Program-made: the position numbers and the translations under genes
NCBI GenBank assembly: GCA_035765045.1
Contig: DASTYI010000155.1
Location: forward strand, 1 to 29,627
Direction: 5' to 3'
Origin: Iamia sp035765045
GTDB taxonomy: Bacteria; Actinomycetota; Acidimicrobiia; Acidimicrobiales; Iamiaceae
DNA length: 29,627 nt
Notes under the pieces: generated by a model
Database searches by the model: none
What the model saw: only the letters and a program-made list of their open reading frames with translations
What the model was told of the DNA's origin: nothing
Shown: positions 6,450-15,535 of the stretch, piece by piece
Position numbering within the stretch: the stretch's first letter is position 1
Layout of the letters: the number at the start of each line of letters is the position of its first letter

Positions 6450-7087
6450 ATGCGCTCCAGGATCCTGAGGGAGCCGGTGGCGGAGCGCTCCTCGAAGCGG
6501 CCCGAGGCGAGGGCCGGGAGGTAGATCTCCTCGTACGGCGGGCGACCGCCGTCGGCCGGGTCGGGGAAGACGTCGTGGATGGCCAGCGTGCCACCGGGGG
6601 CGACGTGCGGCGTCCAACCGGCGTAGTCGGCCCGGGCCGGCTCGACCCCGTGGCCGCCGTCGATGAAGAGGAAGGCCAGCGGCGTCGACCACACGGCGGC
6701 GACCGTGGGCGACGGGCCGACGACGGCGACGACCACGTCCTCCAGCCCGGCGTCGAAGACGGTCCGCCGGAACACCGGCAGCGTGTCCATCTTCAGGGTG
6801 CGGGGGTCGACCAGGTCGGGCTCGTGGTGCTCCCAACCGGCCTGGTTCTCCTCGGAGCCCCGGTGGTGGTCGACGGCCAGCAGCGTCGTGCCGCAGGCCC
6901 GGGCGGCGGCGCCGAGCCAGATCGTCGAGCGCCCGCAGTACGACCCGACCTCGAGGAAGGGGGCGCCGGGCACGGCCGCACCGGCCGCGACGGCGGCGGC
7001 GTGGAGGGCGTCGCCCTCGTCGGCCGGCATGAACCCCCGCGCCGCCAGGGCCGCGGCCCGGAGCTCGTCCGGGAGGGTGGGCGACAC
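6443..7087 (-). CDS. Class I SAM-dependent methyltransferase (Methyltransf_24-like)
   Basis: A 214-aa predicted methyltransferase. Motif I is FLEVGSYCGRSTIWLG (~44-59, SAM-binding Gly-rich loop), followed by TLLAVDHH with the acidic ribose-binding position. The later FLFIDGGHGVEPARADY and GWTPHVAPGGTLAIHDVFP are typical of the Methyltransf_24/CmcI-like group that modifies small molecules or sugars. The acceptor is unknown. It starts with GTG at 7087, two bases after the stop of the GtrA gene, so both are probably one minus-strand operon. The link to a GtrA protein suggests cell-envelope or glycolipid chemistry (inference). Alternative: an uncharacterised DUF-type methyltransferase. Confidence 0.8.
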   Translation of the reverse strand: MSPTLPDELRAAALAARGFMPADEGDALHAAAVAAGAAVPGAPFLEVGSYCGRSTIWLGAAARACGTTLLAVDHHRGSEENQAGWEHHEPDLVDPRTLKMDTLPVFRRTVFDAGLEDVVVAVVGPSPTVAAVWSTPLAFLFIDGGHGVEPARADYAGWTPHVAPGGTLAIHDVFPDPADGGRPPYEEIYLPALASGRFEERSATGSLRILERIA

Positions 7088-7089
7088 GC

Positions 7090-7617
7090 TCAGAGCTCGG
7101 TGGCGCCCGCGGCCCGGGCGTCGACCACGGCGAGCTCCTGCTCCTCGTCCTCGTCGTAGGGCGTGTGGTGGTCGGTGCCGAACATGATCTTGTCGAGGAA
7201 GAGGTACTTCAGGACCCAGAGGATGCCGAAGCCCGAGATGCTGGCGACCATCACGGCGAAGGTGCGGAGGAAGGAGTGCGGGGTGCCGACGTGATCGCTG
7301 GCCAGCGCCACCATGGCGGTCGAGAGGCCCCAGCCGGCGACGGTGAAGACCCAGAAGGGGATGACCTCGCGGCGCATGTGAGGCCGGCCCCGCTTGCCCC
7401 AGACCCAGTACTTGTTGAGCAGGTAGGCCGGGACCGACGTCAGCATCGTGGCCGCCAGGTTCGACGCCACCGGGCCGTTCTTCAGGCCGCTGTAGATGAT
7501 GGCGATCAGCACCTGCGTGATGCCGACGCAGATCAGCGACGTCGACGCGTACCGGATCATCCGCCGACCGGCCTCGGTGCGGCTGTGCTCCAAGAGGCCT
7601 TGGGGGGTCAGGATCAC
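7090..7617 (-). CDS. GtrA-family membrane protein
   Basis: A 175-aa protein with four predicted membrane helices: STSLICVGITQVLIAIIY, LAATMLTSVPAYLLN, FWVFTVAGWGLSTAMVALA and FLRTFAVMVASISGFGILWVL. The signature YLLNKYWVWGKRGR after helix 2 is typical of GtrA. The C-terminal tail is acidic and probably cytoplasmic (DEDEEQELAVVD). GtrA-like proteins are thought to assist in flipping or presenting lipid-linked sugars for cell-surface polysaccharides. The GTG start at 7617 is preceded by TAACCT, a leaderless-type -10 nine bases upstream. It is followed immediately by the methyltransferase gene. Confidence 0.88.
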   Translation of the reverse strand: MILTPQGLLEHSRTEAGRRMIRYASTSLICVGITQVLIAIIYSGLKNGPVASNLAATMLTSVPAYLLNKYWVWGKRGRPHMRREVIPFWVFTVAGWGLSTAMVALASDHVGTPHSFLRTFAVMVASISGFGILWVLKYLFLDKIMFGTDHHTPYDEDEEQELAVVDARAAGATEL

Positions 7618-7626
7618 AAGGGAAGG

Positions 7627-7632
7627 AGGTTA
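7627..7632 (-). promoter_or_regulatory. Leaderless -10 (TAACCT) of the GtrA operon
   Basis: On the minus strand TAACCT lies 9 bases before the GTG at 7617; no Shine-Dalgarno separates them. Confidence 0.4.
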
Positions 7633-7678
7633 GCGGCGGCCCGCTCGGGCCCCGAAGCCAAGGCGGCTGTGGCGGACG

Positions 7679-8893
7679 TCACGCCGGCGGGAGGGCGTTG
7701 GCCCGGGCCACCTCGCCCAGCCAGGTGGCGCTCGGCTTGGGCGTGCGCCCGAAGGTGGTGCGGTCGACCTCGACCAGGCCGAACCGGGGCTCGTAGCCCA
7801 GCGCCCACTCGAAGTTGTCGAGCAGGCTCCAGTACGTGTAGCCGCGCACGTCGATGCCGTCGGCGAGGCACCGCTGGACCCCCTCCAGGGCGGCCCGGAC
7901 GTAGGCGATCCGCTGCTCGTCGGCCTCGGTGGCGATGCCGTTCTCGGTGACGAGGAGGGGCACCTGCCCGCCGGTGACCTCCCACGCCCGCCGCAGGCTG
8001 GCCTCCAGCGCCTGCGGCCAGTACTCGTAGCCCATCACCAGCGTCGGCACGCCCTCCTCGGGGCCGATCATCCCGCCCGGCCCGTAGCGGTAGCGCGAGT
8101 AGGCCTGGACGCCGAGGAAGTCGTCGCCGGCGACGGCCTCCAGGTAGCGGTCCTCCATCCGGGTCCGGTTGCGCTCCATCCGCCGCTGAGCCTGGTCGCG
8201 CTCCTCGTCGGTGTCGCCCACCGCGACCCAGTCGGCCATGGCCAGGGTCAGCCCGATCGGCGTGTCGCCCAGCACCGGGCGCAGCGCCTCGACCGAGCGC
8301 CGGTGGGCCACCACGAAGCGGTCGAGCACGTCGTCGGCCCGGTCCCGGTCCGTCACCCCGGGCGGGAAGGCGCCGAGCATGTAGCCCATCACGCCCACGA
8401 TGTTGGGCTCGTTGATCGTGCACGCCCGGGCGATGCGGTCGGCGCCGAGGTGGGTGGCGGCCCGGGCGCAGAAGTCGGCGAAGAGGTCGACGGTCTGGTC
8501 GCTCTCCCAGCCGCCCCGGTCCGCGACCCAGCGGGGCGTCGTGAAGTGGTGGAAGGTGACGACCGGGTCGAGGCCCCGGGCGATCAGCCCGTCGCACTGG
8601 CGGGCGTAGCGGTCGAGGGCGGCGGTCGACCAGACGTCCTCCTCGGGCTGGATCCGGCTCCACTCGAGCGAGAAGCGGTACGACCCCAGGCCCAGCTCGG
8701 CGACGATGTCGGCGTCGACCTCCCAGCGGTGCCACGAGTCGCAGGCGTCGCCGCTCGGCTCCTTGCACACCGAGGCCGGGTCGTGCTCCCACCGCCACCA
8801 GTCGTTGTTCCAGCACCCGCCCTCGATCTGGTGCGAGGCGGTGGCGGTGCCCCACTGGAAGCCGGTGGGGAAGGCGAGGGCGGCGTCGGCCAT
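7679..8893 (-). CDS. Glycoside hydrolase family 1 beta-glucosidase
   Basis: A 404-aa GH1 enzyme. It begins with the family N-terminal signature FPTGFQWGTATASHQIEGG (~8-26). The acid/base Glu162 is in CTINEPN, the nucleophile Glu317 in LLVTENGIAT, and the sugar-binding WSLLDNFEWALGYEPRFGLV follows near the C-terminus. GH1 enzymes hydrolyse terminal beta-glucosides or galactosides by a retaining mechanism. No signal peptide is present, so it acts in the cytoplasm. It is slightly shorter than many GH1 enzymes but has all catalytic landmarks. The ATG at 8893 is chosen because it directly precedes the conserved start and follows a leaderless -10 (TACCGT); upstream in-frame codons run into the divergent gene. 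Confidence 0.93.
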   Translation of the reverse strand: MADAALAFPTGFQWGTATASHQIEGGCWNNDWWRWEHDPASVCKEPSGDACDSWHRWEVDADIVAELGLGSYRFSLEWSRIQPEEDVWSTAALDRYARQCDGLIARGLDPVVTFHHFTTPRWVADRGGWESDQTVDLFADFCARAATHLGADRIARACTINEPNIVGVMGYMLGAFPPGVTDRDRADDVLDRFVVAHRRSVEALRPVLGDTPIGLTLAMADWVAVGDTDEERDQAQRRMERNRTRMEDRYLEAVAGDDFLGVQAYSRYRYGPGGMIGPEEGVPTLVMGYEYWPQALEASLRRAWEVTGGQVPLLVTENGIATEADEQRIAYVRAALEGVQRCLADGIDVRGYTYWSLLDNFEWALGYEPRFGLVEVDRTTFGRTPKPSATWLGEVARANALPPA

Positions 8894-8901
8894 GGCGGGC
8901 G

Positions 8902-8907
8902 ACGGTA
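8902..8907 (-). promoter_or_regulatory. Leaderless -10 (TACCGT) of the beta-glucosidase gene
   Basis: Minus-strand TACCGT lies 8 bases before the ATG at 8893 in the 93-base divergent gap shared with the thioesterase gene. Confidence 0.45.
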
Positions 8908-8986
8908 CCGGAGTGGACACCGCCCTGGCGGTGGGCCGGGCGGCAGCCCCGGTCGTGGTCGATGCGGTCCCGAAGGGAGTGCCAGG

Positions 8987-9871
8987 ATGGCGAGCGTGCA
9001 GCAGGAGGCCGTGGACGACCTGGTGGCGGTGCTCGACCTGGAGCCCATCGAGGTGAACCTGTTCCGGGGGACGAGCCCCGACGTCGCCGTGCAACGGGTC
9101 TTCGGGGGCCAGGTGGCGGGCCAGGCGCTGGTGGCCGCGGCCCGGACGGTCGACCGCGACCGCCACGTCCACTCGCTCCACGCCTACTTCCTCCGCCCCG
9201 GCGACCCGACCGTCCCGATCCTCTACGAGGTCGACCGGATCCGCGACGGCCGCTCGTTCACCACGCGCCGGGTCGTCGCCATCCAGCACGGCAAGCCGAT
9301 CTTCAACCTCTCGGCGTCGTTCCACGTCACCGAGCACGGCTACGACCACGCCGAGCCGATGCCCGAGGACACCCCCGAGCCCGAGACGCTCCCCGACTTC
9401 GCCACCCGCTGGACCCCGATCATGGGCCACACCGAGGAGGGGCGGCGCTGGCTGGCCCGGCCCCGCCCGATCGACATGCGCTACGTCGACGGCTTCCCGT
9501 CGGCCCGGCGCGAGCCGCTCCCGCCCCGCAACCGGGTCTGGCTGCGGGCCGACGGCACCCTGCCGGACGACCCGGTGCTCCACACCTGCGTCGTCACCTA
9601 CGCCTCGGACATGACGCTCCTCGACACCACGCTGTTCCCCCACGGGCGCTCGTTCGTCGAGAACGACGTGATGATGGCCAGCCTCGACCACGCGATGTGG
9701 TTCCACCGGCCGTTCCGGGCCGACGAGTGGCTGCTCTACGCCCAGGACACGCCGTCGGCCTCCGGCGGTCGGGGCATCGCCCGGGGCCTCTTCTTCACGG
9801 CGAGCGGCGAGCTGGTCGCCTCGGTCGTGCAGGAGGGGCTGATCCGCCCGATCGAGGACCCAGCGCCGTGA
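8987..9871 (+). CDS. tesB: Acyl-CoA thioesterase II (TesB family)
   Basis: A 294-aa double-hotdog thioesterase that hydrolyses acyl-CoA to free fatty acid and CoA in the cytoplasm. The N-terminal hotdog carries RVFGGQVAGQALVAA and LHAYFLRPGDPTVPILYEV, followed by RIRDGRSFTTRRVVAIQ. The C-terminal hotdog carries YASDMTLLDTTL and ASLDHAMWFHRPFRADEWLLYAQDTPSASGGRGIARG, the most diagnostic TesB stretch. Length matches the family. AAGGGAG at 8973-8979, 7 bases before the ATG, supports the start. The last four bases overlap the GTG of the downstream sugar dehydrogenase, so the two are translationally coupled, although no shared pathway is obvious. Confidence 0.92.
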   Translation: MASVQQEAVDDLVAVLDLEPIEVNLFRGTSPDVAVQRVFGGQVAGQALVAAARTVDRDRHVHSLHAYFLRPGDPTVPILYEVDRIRDGRSFTTRRVVAIQHGKPIFNLSASFHVTEHGYDHAEPMPEDTPEPETLPDFATRWTPIMGHTEEGRRWLARPRPIDMRYVDGFPSARREPLPPRNRVWLRADGTLPDDPVLHTCVVTYASDMTLLDTTLFPHGRSFVENDVMMASLDHAMWFHRPFRADEWLLYAQDTPSASGGRGIARGLFFTASGELVASVVQEGLIRPIEDPAP

Positions 9872-11147
9872 CCCGGCCCGGGCGCCGGGCCGCCGCCGCC
9901 CTGGTCGCCCTGCTCGTCATGGCCGGCTGCGGGGGTGACGAGGAGCCCCGGTCGGGCGACCCGGTCGAGGGCCGCTCCCCCACCATGCCGACCCAGCCCG
10001 ACGGGGCGACCACGGCCCCGCCGCCCACCGACCCCGAGGCGTCGACCCTGCCGACCGACGAGGAGGCCCCGGCCCCCGGCCCGCTGGGCGAGGTGGCGGT
10101 GACGCTCACCCCCGTCGCCCGGCTCGACGCCCCCACCAAGCTGGTCGCCCGCCCCGGCTCGGACCTGCTCTACGTCGCCGAGCAGGCGGGCCGGGTCGTC
10201 ACCGTCGACCCCGAGGCCGGCGCCGACGCCGAGGCCCCGGTGGCGCTCGACCTCACCGACGTCACCCGGTCCGGCGGCGAGCAGGGCCTACTCGGGCTGG
10301 CCTTCTCCCCCGACGGGGCCACGCTCTACGTCCACCACAGCGGGTCGAGCGGCGAGACCCGCGTCGCCGCCTTCACCATGAGCGGCGACACCGTCGACCC
10401 CGCCACCCGGGTCGACCTCCTCACCGTGGCCCAGCCCTACGCCAACACAACGGCGGCGACCTGCTGGTCGACGGGGACGGCCTGCTCTGGATCGGCCTCG
10501 GCGACGGGGGCTCGGCCGACGACCCCGAGCTGCGGGCCCAGGACCCCGACGACCTGCTGGGCAAGATCCTGCGGATCGACCCGTCCCGGCGGACCGACGA
10601 GCTCCCCTACGGCATCCCCGAGGACAACCCCTTCGCCGGCGGCGGGGGCCGCCCCGAGATCGCCGTGCTCGGCGTGCGCAACCCGTGGCGGATGCGCTTC
10701 GACGCCGCCACCGGCGACCTGTGGGTGGCCGACGTCGGCCAGGACATGCTCGAGGAGATCGACCGGCTGCCGGCCGGCGCCATCCTCGGCGCCAACCTGG
10801 GCTGGAGCCGGTTCGAGGGCTCCGAGGAGATCTTCCCCGACCGCCAGCTGGCCGCCGGCACCCTGGTCGGCCCGGTTTTCGAGATGGAGCACGGCGACGG
10901 CTGGTGCTCGGTGTCGGGTGGCGTGGTCTACCGGGGCGAGGCCATCGCCGACCTGGCCGGCGCCTACCTGTTCGGCGACTTCTGCCAGCCCGGCCTGTCT
11001 GCCATCCGGCTCGACGGCGACACCGTGGGCGAGACGGCCGTGCTCGACGACGTGGTGGGGACGGTGGTCTCGATCGACACCGACGGGGCCGGTGAGGTCT
11101 ACGTCCTGTCGCTCGACGGCGAGATCCTCCGCCTCGACCCCGCCTGA
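9868..11147 (+). pseudogene. PQQ-dependent sugar dehydrogenase (GSDH-like) lipoprotein, frameshifted
   Basis: A soluble glucose/sorbosone dehydrogenase-like beta-propeller protein of about 426 residues if repaired. It starts GTG at 9868, overlapping the thioesterase stop. A lipobox VMAGC (Cys21) is followed by a Pro/Thr-rich linker to about residue 80, so the protein would be membrane-anchored outside the cell. Recognisable blocks are GGEQGLLGLAFSPDG, LLWIGLGDGG, LGVRNPWRMRFD, and GWCSVSGGVVYRG. The frame breaks at 10444-10449: GCCAACACAACGGC encodes the expected A-N-H-N-G-G only if one C is restored, and the downstream frame then continues cleanly to TGA 11145-11147. The break hits the conserved NHNGG motif. 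It is either a recent inactivation or a one-base sequencing or assembly error; conservation on both sides favours a very recent event or error. Confidence 0.82.
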
Positions 11148-11159
11148 GGCCGCCCCGCC

Positions 11160-14100
11160 TCAGTCGACGGGGGTGGAGCCGACCAGGACCTCCGAGCCGG
11201 TGCGGTCGGGGCGGACCTCGATGCCGGTGCCGATCCGCTCGCGCAGACCGGGCACGTGGCTGATCACGCCGACCATGCGGCCGCCGGCCCGCAGCCGGTC
11301 GAGCTCGTCGAGGGCGAGGTGGAGGGCGTCGGCGTCGAGGGTGCCGAAGCCCTCGTCGACGAAGAGCACCCCGAGCTCGACCCCGCCGGTGCGCTCGGCC
11401 ACCACGTCGGCCACCCCGAGGGCGAGGGCCAGCGAGGCCTGGAAGGTCTCGCCGCCCGACAGGGTGGTGACCTCGCGCTCCTCGCCGCTGTGGGCGTCGA
11501 GCACCCGCAGGTCGAGCCCGGCCTTGGCCCCCCGGCTCGACTCGGTGTGGACCCGGAGCGAGTAGCGCCCGGCGCTCATCACCGCCAGGCGGTCGTTGGC
11601 CCGGGCGCAGATCGTCTCGAAGTGGGCGGCGAGCACCCAGCGCTGGAGCGACACCCGATCGCCGCCCCGCCCGACGCACACCTCGGCCAGGCGGCGCCGG
11701 ACCTCGTGCTCGGCGGTGGCCACGGCCAGGTGGGCGGCCTCCTCGCGGTGGGCGGCCGCCAGCTCGGCGACCTGGGCGGCGGTGGCCGACACCCGGGCGC
11801 CCGCCTCGACCAGGGCCCGGTGGGTGGCGGCGGCCTCGGTGGCGGCGAGCCGGGCCGGCTCCGGGTCCGGCCGGGCCTCGGGCAGGTCGAACCGAGCGAC
11901 GTGGTCGAGGGCGGCGGCGACCCGCTGGACCTCGGACTCCCACTCCTCGACCCGGGCCCGCAGGCGGTCGCGGACGGCCGGTTCGCGGGAGGCGTCGGCG
12001 GCGGTGGCGGCGTCGGGGAAGCCGGCCTCCTCCAGGGCGGCGGCGAGCGTGTCGGCCGCGCTCTCGGCCACCGAGGTGGCCCGGGCCAGCGCCGTCCGGG
12101 CCCGGGCCAGGTCGGCGAAGGCGTCGTGGAGCCGGCCCAGGGCGGTCGAGGCCCGCTCGGCCACCTCGCGCCCGGCCCCCACGCCGAGGACGCCCTCGGC
12201 GGCGGCCGCCGCCTCGGCGACCTGCGCGGCCAGGACGGCGAGCGCCTCGCGCTCCTCGGCGGCCCGGGCGGCGTCGGCGGCGGCCAGCCGGCGGCACTCC
12301 CCGACGGCGGCCTCGGCGGTGGCCACCGCCTGGGCCAGCTCGTCGCGCACGGCGGACCGTCGGCGGGCGTCGGCCAGGGCCTCCTTGGCCGCGGCCAGGG
12401 CGGTGGTGACGGCCTCGGGCTGGCGGGCGGCGTCGCCGGCCTCGGCCCGGACGTCGGCCAGGGCGGCGCGGGCCGCCTCGACGGCGGCATCGGCCTGGGC
12501 CCGGCGGGCGGTGGCCGCCTCGGCGGCGGCCTCGGCGGCGTCGACGTCGGCCCGCGACGGGGCCCCGGGCACGGTGGGCGCCGGCGCCGGGTGCTCGGCC
12601 CCGCCGCACACCGGGCAGGCCTCGCCGGGGACCAGCTGGGCGGCCAGCTCGGCGGCCACCCCGTCGAGGTGGGCCTGGCGCCGGTCGGCGAAGGCCAGGC
12701 GGGCGTCGGCCTCGGCCTCGCGGGCCTCCAACCGGCGCTCCTCCGCCTCCAGCACGTGGTCGCCGGCGGCGGGCAGGCGGCGGGCGGCGGCCGACCACGC
12801 CGCCAGCCGCTCGACCTCGGCGGCCAGCGCCGGCACCCGGGCGGCGGCGGCCTCGGCCTCGGCCAGCTGGGCGGCGGCGTCGGCCCGGTCGCGCTCGGCC
12901 ATCTCGGCCTTGGTGGTCCAGCCCTCGGCCGACTCCTCGGCCTGGTCGGCGCGGCTCCGCCCGGCGGCCAGGGCGGCCCGGCTGCCCTCGGCCCGGACGG
13001 CGGCGGCCGCCGCCGCGTCGACCTCGGTGGAGCGGCGGACGATGGCGGTGGCCGCCGCCGTGAGCCAGGCGTCGTCGATGGCGGCCAGGGCGGCGCCGTC
13101 CTGCGCCGGGCCGTGGAGGATGCCGCCGAGAGTGACCGGGCTGGCGGCCCACGCCCCCGCCGCCTCCTCCGCCGCCCCGGTCATGGTCGCCGTCGCCGCC
13201 CGCACGGCGCGGTGGGCCCGCCGGGCACCGTCGAGGGCGGGCGCCACCCGCTGGGCCCGCTCGGCGGCGGCCAGCTCGGCCCGGATGGCGTCGACCTCGG
13301 CGGCGCCGGCCCGCAGCTCGGCCTCCCAGCGCCGCAGGCCGTCGCGCTCGACCCAGCGCTCGGCCGTGGCCTGCACCCCGTCGGCCTCGGCCCGGGCGGC
13401 GGCGGCCGCCGTCTCGGCCGTGGCCGCCTCCGACCGGAGCTCGGTGGCCGCCGCCGCCAGCGCCTCGACCACGTCGTCGAGCGTGGGCTCCTCGTCCTCG
13501 TCATCCACCCCGGTGAGGGTGGCGACGTCGACCACCGACGAGACGACCTGGGCGTAGGGGGCCAGCTCGGTGGCCAGCCGACGGCGGGCGGTGGCCACGG
13601 CGTGGAGCCGGCCGGCCTGCTCGTGCTCGGCCTGGTCGATGGCCCGGGCCTCCTCGCGGGCGGCCAGGTCGAGGTGGCGGGCCACGTCCTCGAAGCGGTG
13701 GGTGCCGAAGATGTTGGCCAGCAGAGCCTCGCGCTCGGCCGAGCTGGCCCGCAGCACCTGCTCGAACCGACCCTGGGGCAGCAGGACGACCCGGCGGAAC
13801 TCGTCGACGTCGAGCCCGAGCCGGGCCCGGAGGATGGCGTCGACCTCGGTGACCTTGGTGGCGACGACGTCGGCGCCGCCGGCGCTGCGCCGCTCGAGCA
13901 CCGCCTTGGTGGAGGCCTGGGCGGCGCTGCCGTCGCGCCGGGTGCGCCAGCGAGGGGCCTCGCGCCGGACGGTCCACTCGTCGTCGCCGAGGCGGAAGCG
14001 GAGCTCGACCCGGGGCACCGAGCCGCGAGCGTGGTCGGAGTGGAGCCGCGACGGGGGCCGGTCGCCCGCCGTCTTGCCGTAGAGGGCGAAGCACAGGGCG

Positions 14101-14237
14101 TCGAGCAGGAAGCTCTTGCCCGCCCCGGTGGGCCCCCAGATGAGGAACAGCCCCTCGTCGCCGAGCACCTCGAAGTCGACCACCTGGTGGGTGGCGAAGG
14201 GCCCGAAGGCCTCGACCTCGAGGCGGACCGGCCTCAT
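11160..14237 (-). CDS. sbcC: Exonuclease subunit SbcC (Rad50-like SMC ATPase)
   Basis: A 1025-aa SMC/Rad50-type ATPase that pairs with SbcD to process hairpins, palindromes and blocked DNA ends. Walker A is GPTGAGKS (35-42); the Q-loop region LPQGRFEQVLRASSAEREALL follows. Two long Ala/Glu/Arg-rich coiled coils flank a zinc hook CPVC (Cys541, Cys544, in GEACPVCGGAEHPAP). The C-terminal lobe has the signature LSGGETFQASLALALG, Walker B LGVLFVDEGFGTLD and the switch His in VGVISHVPGL. Length is normal. The ATG at 14237 overlaps the sbcD stop in an ATGA. The gene lies tail-to-tail with the sugar dehydrogenase 12 bases away, with no evident terminator between. Confidence 0.95.
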   Translation of the reverse strand: MRPVRLEVEAFGPFATHQVVDFEVLGDEGLFLIWGPTGAGKSFLLDALCFALYGKTAGDRPPSRLHSDHARGSVPRVELRFRLGDDEWTVRREAPRWRTRRDGSAAQASTKAVLERRSAGGADVVATKVTEVDAILRARLGLDVDEFRRVVLLPQGRFEQVLRASSAEREALLANIFGTHRFEDVARHLDLAAREEARAIDQAEHEQAGRLHAVATARRRLATELAPYAQVVSSVVDVATLTGVDDEDEEPTLDDVVEALAAAATELRSEAATAETAAAAARAEADGVQATAERWVERDGLRRWEAELRAGAAEVDAIRAELAAAERAQRVAPALDGARRAHRAVRAATATMTGAAEEAAGAWAASPVTLGGILHGPAQDGAALAAIDDAWLTAAATAIVRRSTEVDAAAAAAVRAEGSRAALAAGRSRADQAEESAEGWTTKAEMAERDRADAAAQLAEAEAAAARVPALAAEVERLAAWSAAARRLPAAGDHVLEAEERRLEAREAEADARLAFADRRQAHLDGVAAELAAQLVPGEACPVCGGAEHPAPAPTVPGAPSRADVDAAEAAAEAATARRAQADAAVEAARAALADVRAEAGDAARQPEAVTTALAAAKEALADARRRSAVRDELAQAVATAEAAVGECRRLAAADAARAAEEREALAVLAAQVAEAAAAAEGVLGVGAGREVAERASTALGRLHDAFADLARARTALARATSVAESAADTLAAALEEAGFPDAATAADASREPAVRDRLRARVEEWESEVQRVAAALDHVARFDLPEARPDPEPARLAATEAAATHRALVEAGARVSATAAQVAELAAAHREEAAHLAVATAEHEVRRRLAEVCVGRGGDRVSLQRWVLAAHFETICARANDRLAVMSAGRYSLRVHTESSRGAKAGLDLRVLDAHSGEEREVTTLSGGETFQASLALALGVADVVAERTGGVELGVLFVDEGFGTLDADALHLALDELDRLRAGGRMVGVISHVPGLRERIGTGIEVRPDRTGSEVLVGSTPVD

Positions 14238-15448
14238 GCCGCCCCCCAGGCGGACCCGTCGTCGTCGGTGGCGACGGGGGCGAGGGTGGGCACCGGCTCG
14301 GGCCCGGCGGCGGCCGCGGCGGCGAAGGCGTCCTCGAGCAGGGCCCGCTCGGCCGGCTCGACCGGGCGGCCCAGCCGCTCGGCCAGGAAGGCGGTGGCCA
14401 GGTCGAGGTCGGTGACCGGGGTGGCTCGCCGGCGGGGGTCGGCGGCCGGGACCACGGCGGCGGGGCGCACGTGCTCGAGCACCACGGCGTGGGGGAAGCG
14501 GTCGCGCAGCCGGGCCATGGCGTGGCGGGGCAGGACCTCGTCGCGCAGCCGGGCCCGCACCCAGGACCGCTCGGCGGCGGCGTGGGCCGGGTCGGCCAGC
14601 AGGGCGTCGAGCCGGCCCTCGATGGTGGCGACCGGGCGCTCGCAGCCGAGGGGGACGACCTCGACCTCGACCGACCCGTCGGGGGCGAGCTCGACCACCC
14701 GGACCGACGACGGCGTCGTCTCCGAGAAGGAGTAGGGCAGCAGCGAGCCCGAGTAGGCCGCCCGGGGGCCGACCTCCTGCGGCCGGTGGAGGTGGCCGAG
14801 GGCGGTGTAGGTGAAGCCGTCGAAGACCGAGGTGGGGACCCGGTCGACCTCGCCCACGCTCAGCTCGCGCTCGCTGTCGGAGGGGGCGGCGCCGGCGACG
14901 AAGGCGTGGGCGACCACGACCGAGCGCACCGGGCCCCGGGCCTCGACATCGGCCCGGGCCGCCTCGACCGCCCGGGCCAGGACCTCGTGCTGGGTGGCGC
15001 GGCGGGGGCGGCCCCCGGCCCGGGGCACGAGCGGGGCGGCCAGCGGCTCCTGGTAGGGCACGGGGTGGACGACGAGGTCGGGCCCGCCGTCGGTGGCGGG
15101 GACGACGACCGGGGCCTCGGCGTCGAACCGGCCCCGGAGGGTGACGCCCCCGGCCCGCAGCAGCGGGTCGAGCGCGCCGACGCGGTTGGGCGAGTCGTGG
15201 TTGCCGGTGATGGCGACGACCTGGGCGCCGCCGGCCCGCACCTCCTGGAGGACGTCGGCCAGCAGGTCGACGGCGTCGGCCGGGGGGATGGCCCGGTCGT
15301 AGAGGTCGCCGGCGACGACGACCACGTCGACGGCGTGCTCGCGGGCGATGGCGGCCACCCGGGCGAGGGCGCGCTCCTGCTCGGCCAGCAGGGCGGCGCC
15401 GTGGAAGAGGCGGCCGAGGTGCCAGTCGGAGGTGTGCAGGACCCGCAT
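14234..15448 (-). CDS. sbcD: Exonuclease subunit SbcD (Mre11-like nuclease)
   Basis: A 404-aa metallophosphoesterase nuclease, partner of SbcC. The metal-binding motifs occur in order: MRVLHTSDWHLGR (1-13), VVVAGDLYDR, ITGNHDSPNR, VVAHAFVAG and ALGHLHRPQ, all with the expected Asp, His and Asn residues. A C-terminal capping domain follows, ending in a low-complexity Ala/Pro tail. It cuts hairpin and protein-blocked DNA ends with SbcC. The ATG at 15448 starts exactly at the conserved MRVLHTSDWHLG and lies 7 bases after a leaderless -10 (TACTCT). It is first in a two-gene operon and overlaps sbcC by 4 bases. Confidence 0.95.
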   Translation of the reverse strand: MRVLHTSDWHLGRLFHGAALLAEQERALARVAAIAREHAVDVVVVAGDLYDRAIPPADAVDLLADVLQEVRAGGAQVVAITGNHDSPNRVGALDPLLRAGGVTLRGRFDAEAPVVVPATDGGPDLVVHPVPYQEPLAAPLVPRAGGRPRRATQHEVLARAVEAARADVEARGPVRSVVVAHAFVAGAAPSDSERELSVGEVDRVPTSVFDGFTYTALGHLHRPQEVGPRAAYSGSLLPYSFSETTPSSVRVVELAPDGSVEVEVVPLGCERPVATIEGRLDALLADPAHAAAERSWVRARLRDEVLPRHAMARLRDRFPHAVVLEHVRPAAVVPAADPRRRATPVTDLDLATAFLAERLGRPVEPAERALLEDAFAAAAAAGPEPVPTLAPVATDDDGSAWGAA

Positions 15449-15455
15449 GGGAACG

Positions 15456-15461
15456 AGAGTA
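15456..15461 (-). promoter_or_regulatory. Leaderless -10 (TACTCT) of the sbcDC operon
   Basis: Minus-strand TACTCT is 7 bases before the sbcD ATG, with no Shine-Dalgarno between. No LexA-type GAAC-N4-GTTC box was noticed next to it. Confidence 0.45.
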
Positions 15462-15535
15462 CGGAGGGGGTGTGACAGCGAAGGGGATGGTGGCCCCGCA
15501 CCTCGGCGGCGGGACGGAGCAGGGGCAGCGGACCG

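Noticed and set aside
8962..11565. Continuous plus-strand frame reading through tesB and the sugar dehydrogenase into sbcC
   Set aside because: The first part is Arg/Pro-rich shadow of tesB, the middle is the true dehydrogenase frame up to the frameshift, and the rest is a shadow frame.
11256..14735. Very long open frames on the strand opposite sbcC and sbcD
   Set aside because: Low-complexity Gly/Arg/Ala/Pro composition without domain motifs; they are mirror frames of high-GC genes. SbcC/SbcD motifs are complete on the minus strand.
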